Origin: Anniella stebbinsi
Taxonomy: Eukaryota; Chordata; Lepidosauria; Squamata; Anniellidae
Length of the DNA stretch: 64,000 bases
Assembly: GCA_029215795.1 (NCBI GenBank)
Contig: JARDYH010000002.1
Coordinates: 63,899,001 to 63,963,000 of the forward strand
Direction: 5' to 3'
Each line of letters begins with the position of its first letter. The stretch's first letter is position 1. Under the pieces are notes generated by a model that saw only the letters and a program-made list of their open reading frames with translations, was not told the origin of the DNA and searched no databases. This document shows, one piece after another, positions 33,700-45,413 of the stretch. The position numbers were made by a program, and so were the translations under genes.

Positions 33700-33960
33700 A
33701 TTATTATTTTATTACATTTATATATCGCCCCATAGCCGAAGCTCTCTGGGCGGTTTACAAAAATCAAAACTTTGAACATTAAAAATCAATATACAAAATT
33801 TAAAAGCATAAAAGCATAAAAATGGAATACATTTAAAACAGCTGCGAACTCTCAGTCAGGCCTAAATATAGTTCTGGAGTCAATTAAAAACTCAGTATAT
33901 GCTGTTAAATGCCTGGGAGAAGAGGAAAGTCTTAACCTGGCGCTGAAAAGATAACATACA
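33700..33960 (-). mobile_element. L2-like LINE 3' end
   Basis: TTATTACATTTATATATCGC, then CCCATAGCCGAAGCTCTCTG, starts the reversed 3' UTR. It continues to GGGAGAAGAGGAAAGTCTTA and CCTGGCGCTGAAAAG. That segment is the same as in the L2 copy at 9420-9475, confirming a 5'-truncated copy of about 260 bp. Confidence 0.82.
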
Positions 33961-35143
33961 ACAGTGTTTAGAACTTAAACCTGAGGCCATGGAATGCCAT
34001 ATCTCCCACTCCCCTTGTAAGAGTTAGGTTTGGGAAAGGAGGACAGCAGAGAGGACTGGTATTGTGGGTTTGAAAAGGTGAGATGATAGATCCCAATTCA
34101 AAATTAAATCATGACAAATCTACTAAAATTATTTGAGTATTACAATGGTGAAAAATCTGACTTAGCATTTTTCGCTCTTCCTTTCCAGTTTCCATTTGAT
34201 AAAAAGAAAATGGACAGCAGTTATATAAGGAGAATATAAATAACTGGACATTACGGACATCTATTAACTCCTTTAAAAAGGAAGAACTAATGTGGGTATT
34301 TTCCATTAACAAATTGTAATGCAAATTGCCCACAAGTAAAAGGGAACAGGATTATTGTTACTTGAATTATGTCTACATTTTAATTGAATGGCATTGGATG
34401 ATACAGAGAGCACTAAAACTAATCTCATGCCAGGGACATTGCTTTTTAAAAAATGTTTATTTAAAGTGCAATATGGAAAGCCAAGAACTAATGAACCTGA
34501 GATTGTTGACATTTTTAATGCATCTTGCTTGACTCGCTAGATTGGCTTAGTAGTGAGTATGACACTAAATACTTATAAATGGTGCTTTTATTTTGCTGAA
34601 CAAGGGGTAGTACTAATGGTATTTAAACATAGCCATTAATAACAATCCATTTAGATGAAGACTTCAGGTATTCCCCCCCCCACAAATCACCACCAACATC
34701 TACATTTCTAAGAGCAGTGCAAGGTGTGAGTCAACTCTCTATGGGTTTTGGTGGCAGCACTATACATCCTGTTGGCCATGTCTTTCAAAGCACCTAAAAA
34801 ACCCCACTGAAAGTGAACAGACTGAAATTCCCATGTTCTCAGTGCTCATGTGACCACAAATATCACACAAACATAACACACAAAAATATAAGAACTACTT
34901 TCCTAGATCAGAGCAAGTGTCCATTATCCAGCATTCCGTTTCCAACCAGTGCCAGCCTCTGAAAGCAGTCCATTTCTTCTCATTTGTCCGCAAACATTGG
35001 GTGTTTATGAACATGAACGTTCCATTAAGTTATTAAACCAAAAGTGCTTTCCCTTCTATGTTTTAGGCTTTACCCACTTACTTAATAGTAACCCCCCTGT
35101 GAACTTGATGGGACGTGCTTCCCAGTTGGCATGTACAGCAGCT

Positions 35144-35272
35144 TTCCCCTAACCTGTTGCCCTCCAGATGTTTTAGACTTCAGTTCCCATTGGCTGTACC
35201 CAGCACGGCCAATAGTCAGGAATGATAGGAGTTGTCATCCAAAATATCTAGAAAACACTGTGTTAGGGAAGT
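35144..35272. mobile_element. Short palindromic MITE-like repeat
   Basis: TTTCCCCTAACCTG...CTCCAGATGTTTTAGACTTC is mirrored by CATCCAAAATATCTAGAAAA and GTGTTAGGGAA around a CAGCACGGCCAATAGTCAGG core. It belongs to the same family as the copies at 27795, 49928 and 53332. Confidence 0.75.
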
Positions 35273-36164
35273 CTGATATACAGGATTGCACTGTTAAACT
35301 GGCACCAGTTACTCAGTCCACTCCCCAGATATGTGAGCTGACTTTTCACACATTACACAAAGCACCCTTTAGAGCTATTTCAAACCCACAAAACGTCTGC
35401 TGATACTGCAATTTTAATTAAAAAATTAGTTCAAGGCTTTTTGATACAGAAACTATAATTGGGGCTATAAATTTAGCAGATACTACAAATTACACAACTT
35501 CATCGTATCTGTAAGCATCTGTGGACTGATTGAAAAAATACTGTGATGGGCTTCTTTGAATAATTGGAATTCCAGTAGTTCCCTAATTAATCTTTCTTCT
35601 GAATTTATAAATGTATGCATTTGTGCCAGTTTCCTACATCTGAGTCAACACTGACTCCTGCGGACTGAGTCACATCTCATTATCTTCCCTGAAACTGATG
35701 TACCAGAGAAAATAATGAAAGGCTGAATATGACTTTTCAGGTAGTATCAATTGAAAAGTCTGATAAATTATAGAATGGAAGACACTAGTAAAAACATTTT
35801 ATCTAGTCTGCATAATATGAGGAATAGTTACACAACCATTACTTCCTATTACAGTGGACATTTAATTTACATAATCTCCTGATGAGAACTCTCTGTAAAG
35901 TACCACCCTCTAGTGTCAAGAGTAATCTGGGGATTGTCATTGCAATTCTATAATATCTCCATTTAAAGCAACTGTATGAAGCGGGGAAACTTCATAAAAG
36001 TAGCTTCGGTTACAAAATTAAGTAGACATCAATTCACCTAGAGTTTTCCCCTCTTTCCTCAAAAATGTATCTATTTAATGTAAAACTGCCTATAATGCTT
36101 TCATATGATCTGTGTTCCCCAAAATTGAGTGTACCTAAACAAACAATAAACTTGTAGTTCGCAT

Positions 36165-36352
36165 ACAGGACAAGCCCTGTCCTCTCTTGTATCTGGTCAC
36201 TCTAGTATAGTGCCTGTAACTTTAACTGTTGTGATGAAGAGAGGATTTCACCAGGTACTAATTGCATACAAATGACGCCTGCTGAAATTCCCTTTTCTCT
36301 GCAACTGTTAAAGATACAGGAGCCCTGTCCTCTTTTTCATATGGTCACCCTA
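36165..36352. mobile_element. hAT-like MITE, diverged copy
   Basis: Shares CTGTAACTTTAACTGTTGTG, ATGAAGAG.G and TGAAATTCCCTTTTCTCT, plus the right end ATATGGTCACCCTA, with the well-preserved element at 41056-41375. The left half is shortened. No target duplication was resolved. Confidence 0.7.
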
Positions 36353-38084
36353 GCTAATGTGTCTGTGTTTCCTAAAGGGCAACTATTTGTTACCGACTGA
36401 ATCCTATTATTTAGTGCACAACTTACACAAAATGAAATGGTGGAATACCTGTAGCAGTTGGCCTGAGATTAATATAAGGAAATAGGTCATGTACAAAGGC
36501 ATAACGGAGAGGAAGCATTACTGAATGCTTATCAGGCACCCATTAGGCTGCTGTCTTTTCTAAAGAGAGACCATAACGTAGAAACATCAGAGATCTGTAG
36601 CTCCTTTTTATACTTTTGAAAAGCAAGAACTCCTGGAATCTTACTGTCATGCACAACTGCCAATTCATAGACCTCATAACTGGAGTCACAAACTTGAAGT
36701 AGCAGCTTTGTCAGGTTTTATTGCATACAACTGAGAGTTTAAGGCTTTGGAGAAACGAATGGAGGGTACAGGGTGTGTGGAATTGCATGGAGTTCTTGCT
36801 CTAGTTCCAGTTATGTATACTGACTGATATCCGGATAACACTGTCTCCTCCTTTCTTCAAATAAATTAAAGATCCAATTTTGTATCTGTTGCTGCAAGGT
36901 GAAATTATCTTTTGCTTTCTTGTGTTGTTTTTAAAGAAAAAGATGAAATTATCTTGCTGCTGTTTTTAAAGAAAAAGAGTTTATTTTTTACATGTAGATT
37001 TTTAAAAACATATTTAATGTAAATTTTAATATAGGATACCTAGAAGCTCATGTCTTGCATGTCTATCATTTTCATGTATTCCAGAACAAAGTAGGCAGTC
37101 CCTAACACTCAGTATTATAATTCTAAAAGAAGCATTTATGAACAGAGATACAAATATTATTAAATATCTGGAAAATTGGGTTCACTATTTTAAAGCACAT
37201 ATACAGTTCTGTATTTGTTTTTACAATATCTGCACCATCACACAGACATTTTCTTCTGGGTTTTGCAGTACAGAATGTGTATATTGTAGATAAAATAAGT
37301 CAGAATATAGTGGCTGAGATATCTTTAAAATAAATTTCGAAAGAAGCATTAAACATTCTTGTAACATGTATAAGTGTAAGGAAATAGTTTTACAGACAAA
37401 GTGAAAAAAATTTGTACCAATCTTTTCAATCAGGAAAAACATTGCAGTACTGAAATACACTACTGCCCTCTGCTGTCCAGTTTAAGAACTGCAAACTCTA
37501 TTTTTATCCTAAAATAACTTCTTCAAAAAAGGATCGTAGGTTTTAAGAAAGTTATTAAACCACATACAATACAAAACAATCATTAAATTAATATTTACAC
37601 CAATTATGTGGTTTAAATATATTAAAAGATAGCTTAAAATAGCTGTCTTTACTTCTAGGAGAGACGAGGAGAAAAATGTCTAAAAACACCACATCTTTGC
37701 TGTGTCACAATGGTTTATTGCAAATATGACATCTTAAACTCACAACTGGTTTTGGGAATTCCACAAGTTTCATGCACCAAATTAATGTCTGATGTGGAGA
37801 TTAAGATATGTGCATTCAGCATTTTTTATTCTTTCTAAATTTCATCTCAAGGAACATTCTGGCAAAAGTGCAGCATAACCTTACTACTTTCATTATGGGC
37901 AGTTATTACATGTACTCCTTTTTGTTAACAAGCGCAGATGTTATGAACATTGAGTAGCTGAAAACAAACTACTCTGCCGTTGTTATTCAGTACAGTGAAG
38001 AGCCAAGAAGTCCCCACGCCATCCTTAATGACCTTGCCCTGGACTCTGAGCACATACCTGTGGAGGACATGCAACCACATGCAT

Positions 38085-38101
38085 CTGCCGGGGGGGGGGG
38101 G
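38085..38101. repeat. Poly-G run
   Basis: Twelve or more consecutive G at 38090-38101, next to the CR1 3' end. Length may be unreliable in assembly. Confidence 0.8.
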
Positions 38102-38104
38102 GAT

Positions 38105-38530
38105 ATAGAATCATAGAGTTGGAAGGGACTTCAAAGGTCATTATTTCCAATCTTCTGCCAATGCAGGAAATCAGCTGCTACACTATCCCTAGTAGGTGAC
38201 AATCCAGCCTCTGCTTAAAAATGTCTAACAAAGCAAAAACAAAGAGTGTCCACCACCTTCCCTGGAAGTCTGTTCCATTCTCAAGCAGCTTGTACCATCG
38301 GGAAGCGTTTCCTAACATTGAGTTGAAATCCCTTAAATGTAAATTCAATCTGCTGGTTCAGGTCCTGCCCTCTGGAGCAGCAGAAAACAAATTTGTTCCT
38401 TCATCCTCTTGATAGTCTTCCAAATATTTGAAGACAGTATCGTATCACCTCTTAATCATCTCTTCTCTAGACTAAATATACCAAACTCCTTCAACCTTTT
38501 GTTCCTCACATGTATTGCATTCAGAAACCG
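38105..38530 (-). mobile_element. CR1 LINE 3' end
   Basis: It begins ATAGAATCATAGAGTTGGAA then GGGACTTCAAAGGTCAT, the typical reversed CR1 3' terminus. It continues through the 3' UTR with the CTCTGGAGCAGCAGAAAACA and TCTCTTCTCTAGACTAAATA segments. It is truncated at its 5' side near 38530. Confidence 0.85.
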
Positions 38531-38754
38531 CAACATGAAGAACCTAAGTGATTGAATCAGAGCTCCAAAATTCACAAAGAATTATATCTCCTCAGCAGGA
38601 AGAGCACATCTGGCTTTAAACATACAGCTGCTTTCATCATCCTATAAAGACCTGAGCTACCGAAGTGTATAATTAGCCTGCTGTTCTATTAAGAAAGCTA
38701 ACAAGACAGTTCACTTTTCAGAAGTATGCTTGTTCGTTTGTCCGGCGAGGTGAT

Positions 38755-39640
38755 GTTCACCCTGTTCTGGAGGGGGTTGCACTCCCCCTAAAGGATCGGG
38801 TCTGTAGTTTGGGGGTGCTCTTGGATCCAGAACTGTCACTTGAGGCACAGGTGAACTCAGTGGCAAAGAGCACCTTTTACCAGCTTAGGCTGATATACCA
38901 ACTGCGCCCTTATCTGGACAGAGATAGCCTAGCTACAGTTATCCATGCTCTCATAACCTCTCGTTTGGATTACTGCAATGCGTTATACGTGGGGCTGCCT
39001 TTGAAAATGGCCCGGAAACTCAGCTGGTACAAAATAGGGCAGCCAGATTGTTAACGGGGACTGGCCAACGAGACCATATTACGCCAGTCCTTTTCCAACT
39101 TCACTGGCTGCCGATCCAGGTCCGGGCCCAATTCAAAGTGCTGGTACTAACATTTAAAGCCCTAAACGGCTTGGGGCCAGGTTATCTAAAGGAACGCCTC
39201 CTCCCATATGTACCTGCCCGGACCCTAAGATCATCTACAGGGGTCCTTCTCCGTGAGTCCCTGCCAAAGGAAGTGAGGCAGGTGGCCACTAGGAGGAGGG
39301 CTTTCTCCGCTGTGGCACCCCGGCTGTGGAATGAGCTCCCCAGAGAAGTTCGCCTGGCGCCTACTTTGTACTCTTTTCGTTGCCAGGTGAAGACCTTTTT
39401 ATTCTCCCAGTATTTTAACAGTTAAATTAACTCAATTTTAATCCTTGCTGTTTTAAATTTGTATTTTAATCTGTATTAATTCCTGCTGCTTGGTTTTATT
39501 CTGGTTGTGTTTTTATATTGTATGTTATTTTGTGTTTTTAGATTGTGGCTTGTTTTATATTTTTAAAATGATTTCATGGTTTTAATTTTTGTGAACCACC
39601 CAGAGATAAAAATGCAATAAATAATAATAATAATAATTAT
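38755..39640 (+). mobile_element. L2-like LINE, 5'-truncated
   Basis: Plus-strand copy carrying the ORF2 C-terminus and the full 3' UTR, ending GTGAACCACCCAGAGA plus (AATAAT)n at 39600-39640. The usual GGCGGTATA part is shortened to AAAAATGCAATAA. Confidence 0.85.
38762..39425 (+). pseudogene. L2-like LINE ORF2 C-terminal fragment
   Basis: Two overlapping open stretches joined by one frame change near 39045. The first has GVLLDPELSLEAQVNSVAK, FYQLRLIYQLRPYLDRD and LDYCNALYVGLPLKMARK. The second has HWLPIQVRAQFKVLVLTFKA, PARTLRSSTGVLLRE and FSAVAPRLWNELPREVRLA, and ends FLFSQYFNS before a stop at 39425. This is the post-RT region of the L2-like ORF2 seen at 9.4-10.7 kb. RT catalytic blocks are missing through truncation. 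Confidence 0.85.
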
Positions 39641-41047
39641 GAGTCCAACTTCAGAAATATTCCTTTAAAAAAGTACTAAAATCAAATCAAATTCCTATCT
39701 TTCTGAAGTGTGAAACAATTAGATAAATACATATGCAAAAGAGTACTTGGTTGGAGAAAACACAATGTGATTTCTAGTCCCTTGACAATGGTACAATCTA
39801 GATAATATTTTACACCATCTCTGCCAACTACAAATTTCTTGTAGAGTATTTTTATGCTTTAGGAAAGACAGAAACTTGGGAGGGTTTTTTGGGGGGAGGG
39901 TAAGTTTTTTGAATTATCTGAATATTTTAAAATTTTTCTTTTGTGCCTAAAATTATGCATCAAAAAGTGTTAAATAGATTTATTTTACAAGCATGTCAAA
40001 ATGAAAAGATGTAGAAAAGCATGGAGTGGATCACTTGCTCAATGAAGCTTTAAAGGGCACCCATCTCTATTTATTTACTTTATTGATTTTTATTCTTGAG
40101 AATTATAAAGAGCTGTCATTCTACTCTAAGTTCTCTGGGTAATGATTTCAAAAGAAAATAGAAGTCTATCACAAAGTACAAAAACACACTATGAATCTGA
40201 GCCAGGAACTACTTTGCTTATGCATTTCTAGTGGTCTTCACCAGAGAGCAGTCCTTTGTTTCAAAAGCATCAAGAAAGGATAAACTGAGTCTTCTGTACT
40301 GCTTCCATGTTTTTGCCCACATTCCTCACACCTACTTTGGCAAGCAGGCTAGCATTTCTGCCCCATGGTAGGTAGGAGTGAATGATGGGCAAAAGGGTTC
40401 AGAACACGTTGCATAAGGTATAGCAATTACACCTTCTCTCATGGTCCTGGATCTTTTTAAAGGGAAAACACCATCTCTGGCAGAGACATGGGAAGCCCAA
40501 CTATACATCCTAATACACTGTATATCTGCTCCGAGCAGTAAGAAGGTTACTTCCACCAGCATTGATTTTGGACAGTTGAAGTTGAATCATCCAGAGAGCC
40601 AGGCAACTACATTTGTGTGCCCCAAAACCTTTAGGCCTTGCATTTCTCTCTCTCAGGCAGACAAAAGTGAGCCGGTGGCGGGAGTGTTCCCTGGAATCTT
40701 GTTCACATTCGCATTTCACAAGGGAAAGCTGGTCAGGTTGGTGTGCAATTCATTTGCATGTTGCCTTTGGTTCTGTTGCTTTGTATGAAGTAGGAATGTT
40801 CTGCACATGCGCAAAGAGCTCAGGGACATACTTCAGCAGGACAGCGGCACCAGCCAGGTTAAAAGCAGGGTCCTTTATGAGCGACTCCTTGCATTACTCC
40901 AGTAAGATGAGACCTGCTACAGTGCCGCGCCTTCTCACAATGCCAAAATAACATCAGAAGATACAGACTGCATGGAAGAAACCTATGCTTGGCTTTTCCC
41001 CCTGCTTTTTGATGTTGATTCCAGGTAAGGGGAAGAGCTGCAGAATA

Positions 41048-41383
41048 ATCTGAGTTAGGGTGACCAGATAAAATCCAGGTCAGGGCTCATGTAACTTTAA
41101 CAGTTGTAGAGAAAAGGGAATTTCAGCCAGTGTCATTTGTATGCCATTAGTTCCTGGTGAAATTCCCTCTTCATCACAACAGTTAAAGGTGCATGCACTA
41201 TACTAGAGTGACCTTATACAAAAGAAGGCAGGGCCCCTGCAACTTTAACTGTTGTGATGAAGAGGGAATTTTACCAGGAACTAATGGCATACAAATGACT
41301 CTGGCTGAAATTCCCTTTTCTCTACAATTGTTAAAGTTACATGAGCCCTGACCTGGATTTTATCTGGTCACCCTAATCTGAGT
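41048..41383. mobile_element. hAT-like MITE with perfect 8-bp target duplication
   Basis: The 320-bp element at 41056-41375 begins TAGGGTGACCAGATAAAATC and ends with the reverse complement GATTTTATCTGGTCACCCTA. It is bounded by identical 8-mers ATCTGAGT at 41048-41055 and 41376-41383. The two halves are near-complete inverted copies, so the whole element can fold on itself. It encodes nothing. Terminus and duplication length fit hAT transposition. Confidence 0.92.
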
Positions 41384-42573
41384 CTTCTCACATTGCCCTG
41401 TCAGTGGAGTACAGCAAGGTGATGCATTGGCCTCTGAATCAATAAAATAATGTAATGTAAACTCATACAGATCTTGGTTGCAATCCTGAAAACAGGCTGC
41501 ATAACTTTGACTGACTTAAATGTGTATCAAATTGCTGCCATTTTCTTTCTGCAGTTTCTTTTTAACTAGATTCATTGACATCTACAGTAGAGATACAGCC
41601 ACACAGTTTTAGGGGGGAATCGTTTCACCCCCTCTGAAAACAGATTTTGGAACAGTGCCAACGAGTGTAGCAGTTCCTCTTTGTTATTCCCTATGGATCC
41701 TTCATGGGAGAGATTTCCCTATTGTAGAGCAGGTATCTTGCTGCAGACCTACCCGCTCTAATGTTTCTCACCAAGTGGTGCCTGCAAACACTTGGTTTGC
41801 ACTGCCCCCTTCTTCTTCGCAGCTCTCCAGTTTGCAAATTCACGAAGTTTGCCAATCATTTCCAAGACAAAGAAAAAGCAGTCAATAGAGAAAACTACCT
41901 AAAATTATTTTGAGAGCAGCAGTGGAATTGTGGAGCATCCACACTTCCTCTCGAAAACTATTTATTACTATATTTTATTGAACAGAATCACACATGTTCC
42001 TTTAAAATATACTTAAGACACTTCTTTGTGGCATGGGAAGAACGAATTTTATCAACTATTTTATTTTGCTTTGTGCTTCGAAATGAAAAGCCTTTATACA
42101 GAAGCCTCTTGAGTACTACTTCTTCTTCTGCAATTTGAAGACCTTATCACATTATTCTAAGGCAACATTTCATTACTATAGTTGGTTGGATGTTCTATAT
42201 CCATAGCCCGCAGCCAGAACCTTTGCTTAAACTTTAAGGAACTGGCAGAACCAATTAAGATTAAAGACATATCAAACATGATGTAAATGCTGATAAAGGA
42301 GGATATCTTTGCTTAAAGAAAAACAAATGGTAACTTACCTTTGTTAGTTATTGCATCAAAACAGTGAACAATGAAATTACGATTTTCAGGATTTTCAAGA
42401 TGCAAAAGCAAGTATGTTTGCTCAAACAATTATTTTTGTAGAAGTCATGAACTAAGCTGCTAGAAAAAGCTTTTCACCAATGCTAATACTGTGTGATGTT
42501 AGACGAAATTAAACGTGTTGAAAGGCAAAAAGTTAATAGTCCATTTAAAACAAAATAGGTCAGCTTTTAAGTG

Positions 42574-42665
42574 AATATTTTCTATTATTAATATGGCTTA
42601 TGACTTTCACCCCCCATTTCAGTCTACTCTGAAATGTTCTTCTTTTCTTAATCACACACAATAAG
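42574..42665. repeat. 92-bp direct repeat, copy 1
   Basis: AATATTTTCTATTATTAATA through AATCACACACAATAAG. Differs from copy 2 at 43781-43872 by a single base near the 3' end. It is not flanked by a recognisable element and has no TG...CA LTR ends. Confidence 0.95.
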
Positions 42666-43557
42666 ACACAATCCTCAAGGCAAGATTGCAGTTAATATAA
42701 TTACAGAAGACAAAGCTGATCAAAAGGGTAGTGACATTAATTAACAAGATTAATCCGTGCTGCAGTCAAGGGCTCCTGTTCTCATCAGCCAGGGAACGTG
42801 GTCATCCAATGATGCCTAATGGGTTTTTTTGCATTTTTTTAATGCCAACAACAGATCAAAACAGGTAGCTGCCAAATCGAATGGGCATAGGATGGCCTCA
42901 AAATATCACAACCCATCATGTAATAACCAACCAGCAATAAAGCCTTAAACCTGATCCTAACTCACTATGCGACCACATTAAGAACCAATCATACAGCGTA
43001 CTAATAATGATGTCAGCACAACTTCACATAACGAGATTGCAATAGAAACAAATATACTGCTTCAGATTTCTCTGGTGCGACAAAATTAGCTCTGGAAAAA
43101 ATACAAGTAATATTCTGGTTACTGGATTCTAATAACCAAACAGATGTTCACATATTGGCAACATTCCTAGTAGTTAAATATAAGCCAAATAAATCAGATG
43201 GTATGTGAAATCAACTTCTCCAATTAAAATTATCAATAAAGCCAGTTCTCAATATTTCACAGCAGCATACCAACATTGCATTTCATTCTAGTATCACTAA
43301 GAGTGTCATCACTGACAAGTGTTTTATCGCACGCTCGTTACTGGCCACTCACCGATTTTCATGTGTCCTTTTTTTTGACAACATCACCCACCTCCCGCGT
43401 GTCTCCTGCTGCTTCTGGGCTTTTTACCATAACAAAATAAAACAGTGAAAATCCAATTTTTTTTAGACTACAGCAAAACTTGCTGCCATTTCCTGCTGTG
43501 TGCAGGAGAAGTAGCACGATAAAAGCGCCCATTGAATGGGCCATGTGGTCATTGTTT

Positions 43558-43594
43558 GCTTCCTCTTTCTTCCCCATGTGAAGAAAGAGGAAGC
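43558..43594. repeat. Perfect 15-bp-arm hairpin in an unclassified repeat
   Basis: GCTTCCTCTTTCTTC and its exact reverse complement flank the 7-nt loop CCCATGT. The surrounding region 43313-43690 has a TTTTATCGCACGCTCGTTAC start that resembles the repeat at 3487 and may be a MITE. Confidence 0.7.
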
Positions 43595-43780
43595 TATTTG
43601 TCCCTATTGTGAGGCAGGAGACAGGAGACAAAACAACAGTAGGAAAACGTGATTCCCCCACCCCACCCCGATGACGCTGTAAGCCTGCAATTCTACACAC
43701 ACTTTCCTAAGAACATCATGGAACTTACTTATGAATAAATATGCCTAGGATTGTGCAGTATGAAATAGAACCCAGAAAAT

Positions 43781-43872
43781 AATATTTTCTATTATTAATA
43801 TGGCTTATGACTTTCACCCCCCATTTCAGTCTACTCTGAAATGTTCTTCTTTTCTCAATCACACACAATAAG
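43781..43872. repeat. 92-bp direct repeat, copy 2
   Basis: Same orientation as copy 1, with one mismatch in 92 bp. The 1,115 bp between the copies contain the hairpin repeat at 43.56 kb and no coding frame. Confidence 0.95.
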
Positions 43873-44127
43873 CTGTGTGATTGTTTCAATGGCTGACATC
43901 ACTAGGGGCAGCAGGGGACTACTTTAACTCCCGCTCCAATGGTGTACCTAAGTGTATGTTTTTACTTCCTTTCACGCAAGTGAATGATTGCTGTTCACTG
44001 TGGGAAAAATAAAATACTGCACTTGGGGATGTAGCAAGGAAAAATCTGCCATTCATCCCCAGCACCAATGTTCAGGTGGAGATGCAATGGGATAAGATAT
44101 ATTACTATTGCTGTTGTTGTTATTATC

Positions 44128-44175
44128 ATTTATTACATTTATATACCGCCCCATCACCAAAGCTCTCTGGGTATT
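44128..44175 (-). mobile_element. L2-like LINE 3' tail fragment
   Basis: CATTTATTACATTTATATAC, then CGCCCCATCACCAAAGCTCT and CTGGG, in reverse orientation. Confidence 0.65.
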
Positions 44176-45413
44176 TAAGTGAGATGCACAACCAACATAC
44201 ACCAGGTTCCTTGCCATATAAACTGTTCCTCTATATAAACCACTTGCCATAATGATGGACATTTTGATGGAAAAGGCACGATCCACTGAAGATTTCCTAC
44301 TGCACAGACGCACTGACCTGAGAATTGTAGAAAGCACCCCTCCTATTCGTGTCAATGAGGAATAAATAATGGAACAGATGCAGCCTAGACTCATTTAAAT
44401 TAATGGCAATGTTTCTAATCATTTGAATTTGTAAAGTGTCAAGCCTTCTATTTTCCCACAACTCACAAAATGGCAATCTCCTTAGTAAGTTGCAGTACTC
44501 ATGAGCATCAGTATTCAATTGTGCCTCTCTGGGAGTTTGTAAGAAAACTAACAACTTGACAATTATAGCATAGCAGAGAAAGGCTGTAGCCGTAATACGC
44601 CTCTCCCTGGAGATCACACATTAAAAAAACAGTCATTTCAGTTCTTGATGGCAGATGGGAATGAAAGACAAATTCTAATTAATTCACAAATCAAATATAA
44701 TTCCCTCTAGTGCCGAGGGTCTTATGCTGTGGGCTGGGCCTTCAGGAGTGAGTCACCTTCAGGAGGGCACAATTGCTCAATAGCTGGAAGTGCTACTACT
44801 GCCAGGATTGCTCACTTCTAGAAGCCACACACCTCTAATCCTGGATAGGGTGAGAAGGGTGACAGGAAGCCATAATGGAAATTAAGTAAGCAGCAGCTGA
44901 AAAAGAAGCCATTCAATTCCCATCCTTCAGGTCAGTTTCTGGAGCATCCAGGCAGGCTTCTACCTCCTTCTCATCTGTTTCCAACCCCAGGGAGCCTGCA
45001 TGTCTGTCAGGACAGTTTTATACCTCCCCACAGGAGGTATAAAACAGGAGTGCAAATGGTAACAACCTCATTCCCTTTCTCCATTCAAAGCTGAGTTCAG
45101 CAGATAAGCAAATGAATGTAATTTGGTAAAAAGATGAATTACTGGAACTCTCATCCTACCAAAACATATCTTGTCATAGAATCATAGAGTTGGAAGGGGC
45201 TTATAAGGCCATCAAGTCCAACCCCCTGCTCAATGCAGGAATACACCTTAAAGCATACCTAACAGATGGCTGTCCAGCTGCCTCTTGCATGCCTCTAGTA
45301 TGGGAGAGCCCATGACCGCCCTAGATAATTGATTCCATTGCCATACTCCTCTAACAGTCAGGAAGTTTTTCCTGATGTCCAGCCGGAATCTGGCTTCCTG
45401 TCACTTGAGCCCA

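Noticed and set aside
42574..43872. LTR retrotransposon with 92-bp LTRs
   Set aside because: No TG...CA ends, no primer-binding site or polypurine tract, and no gag/pol remnants between the repeats.
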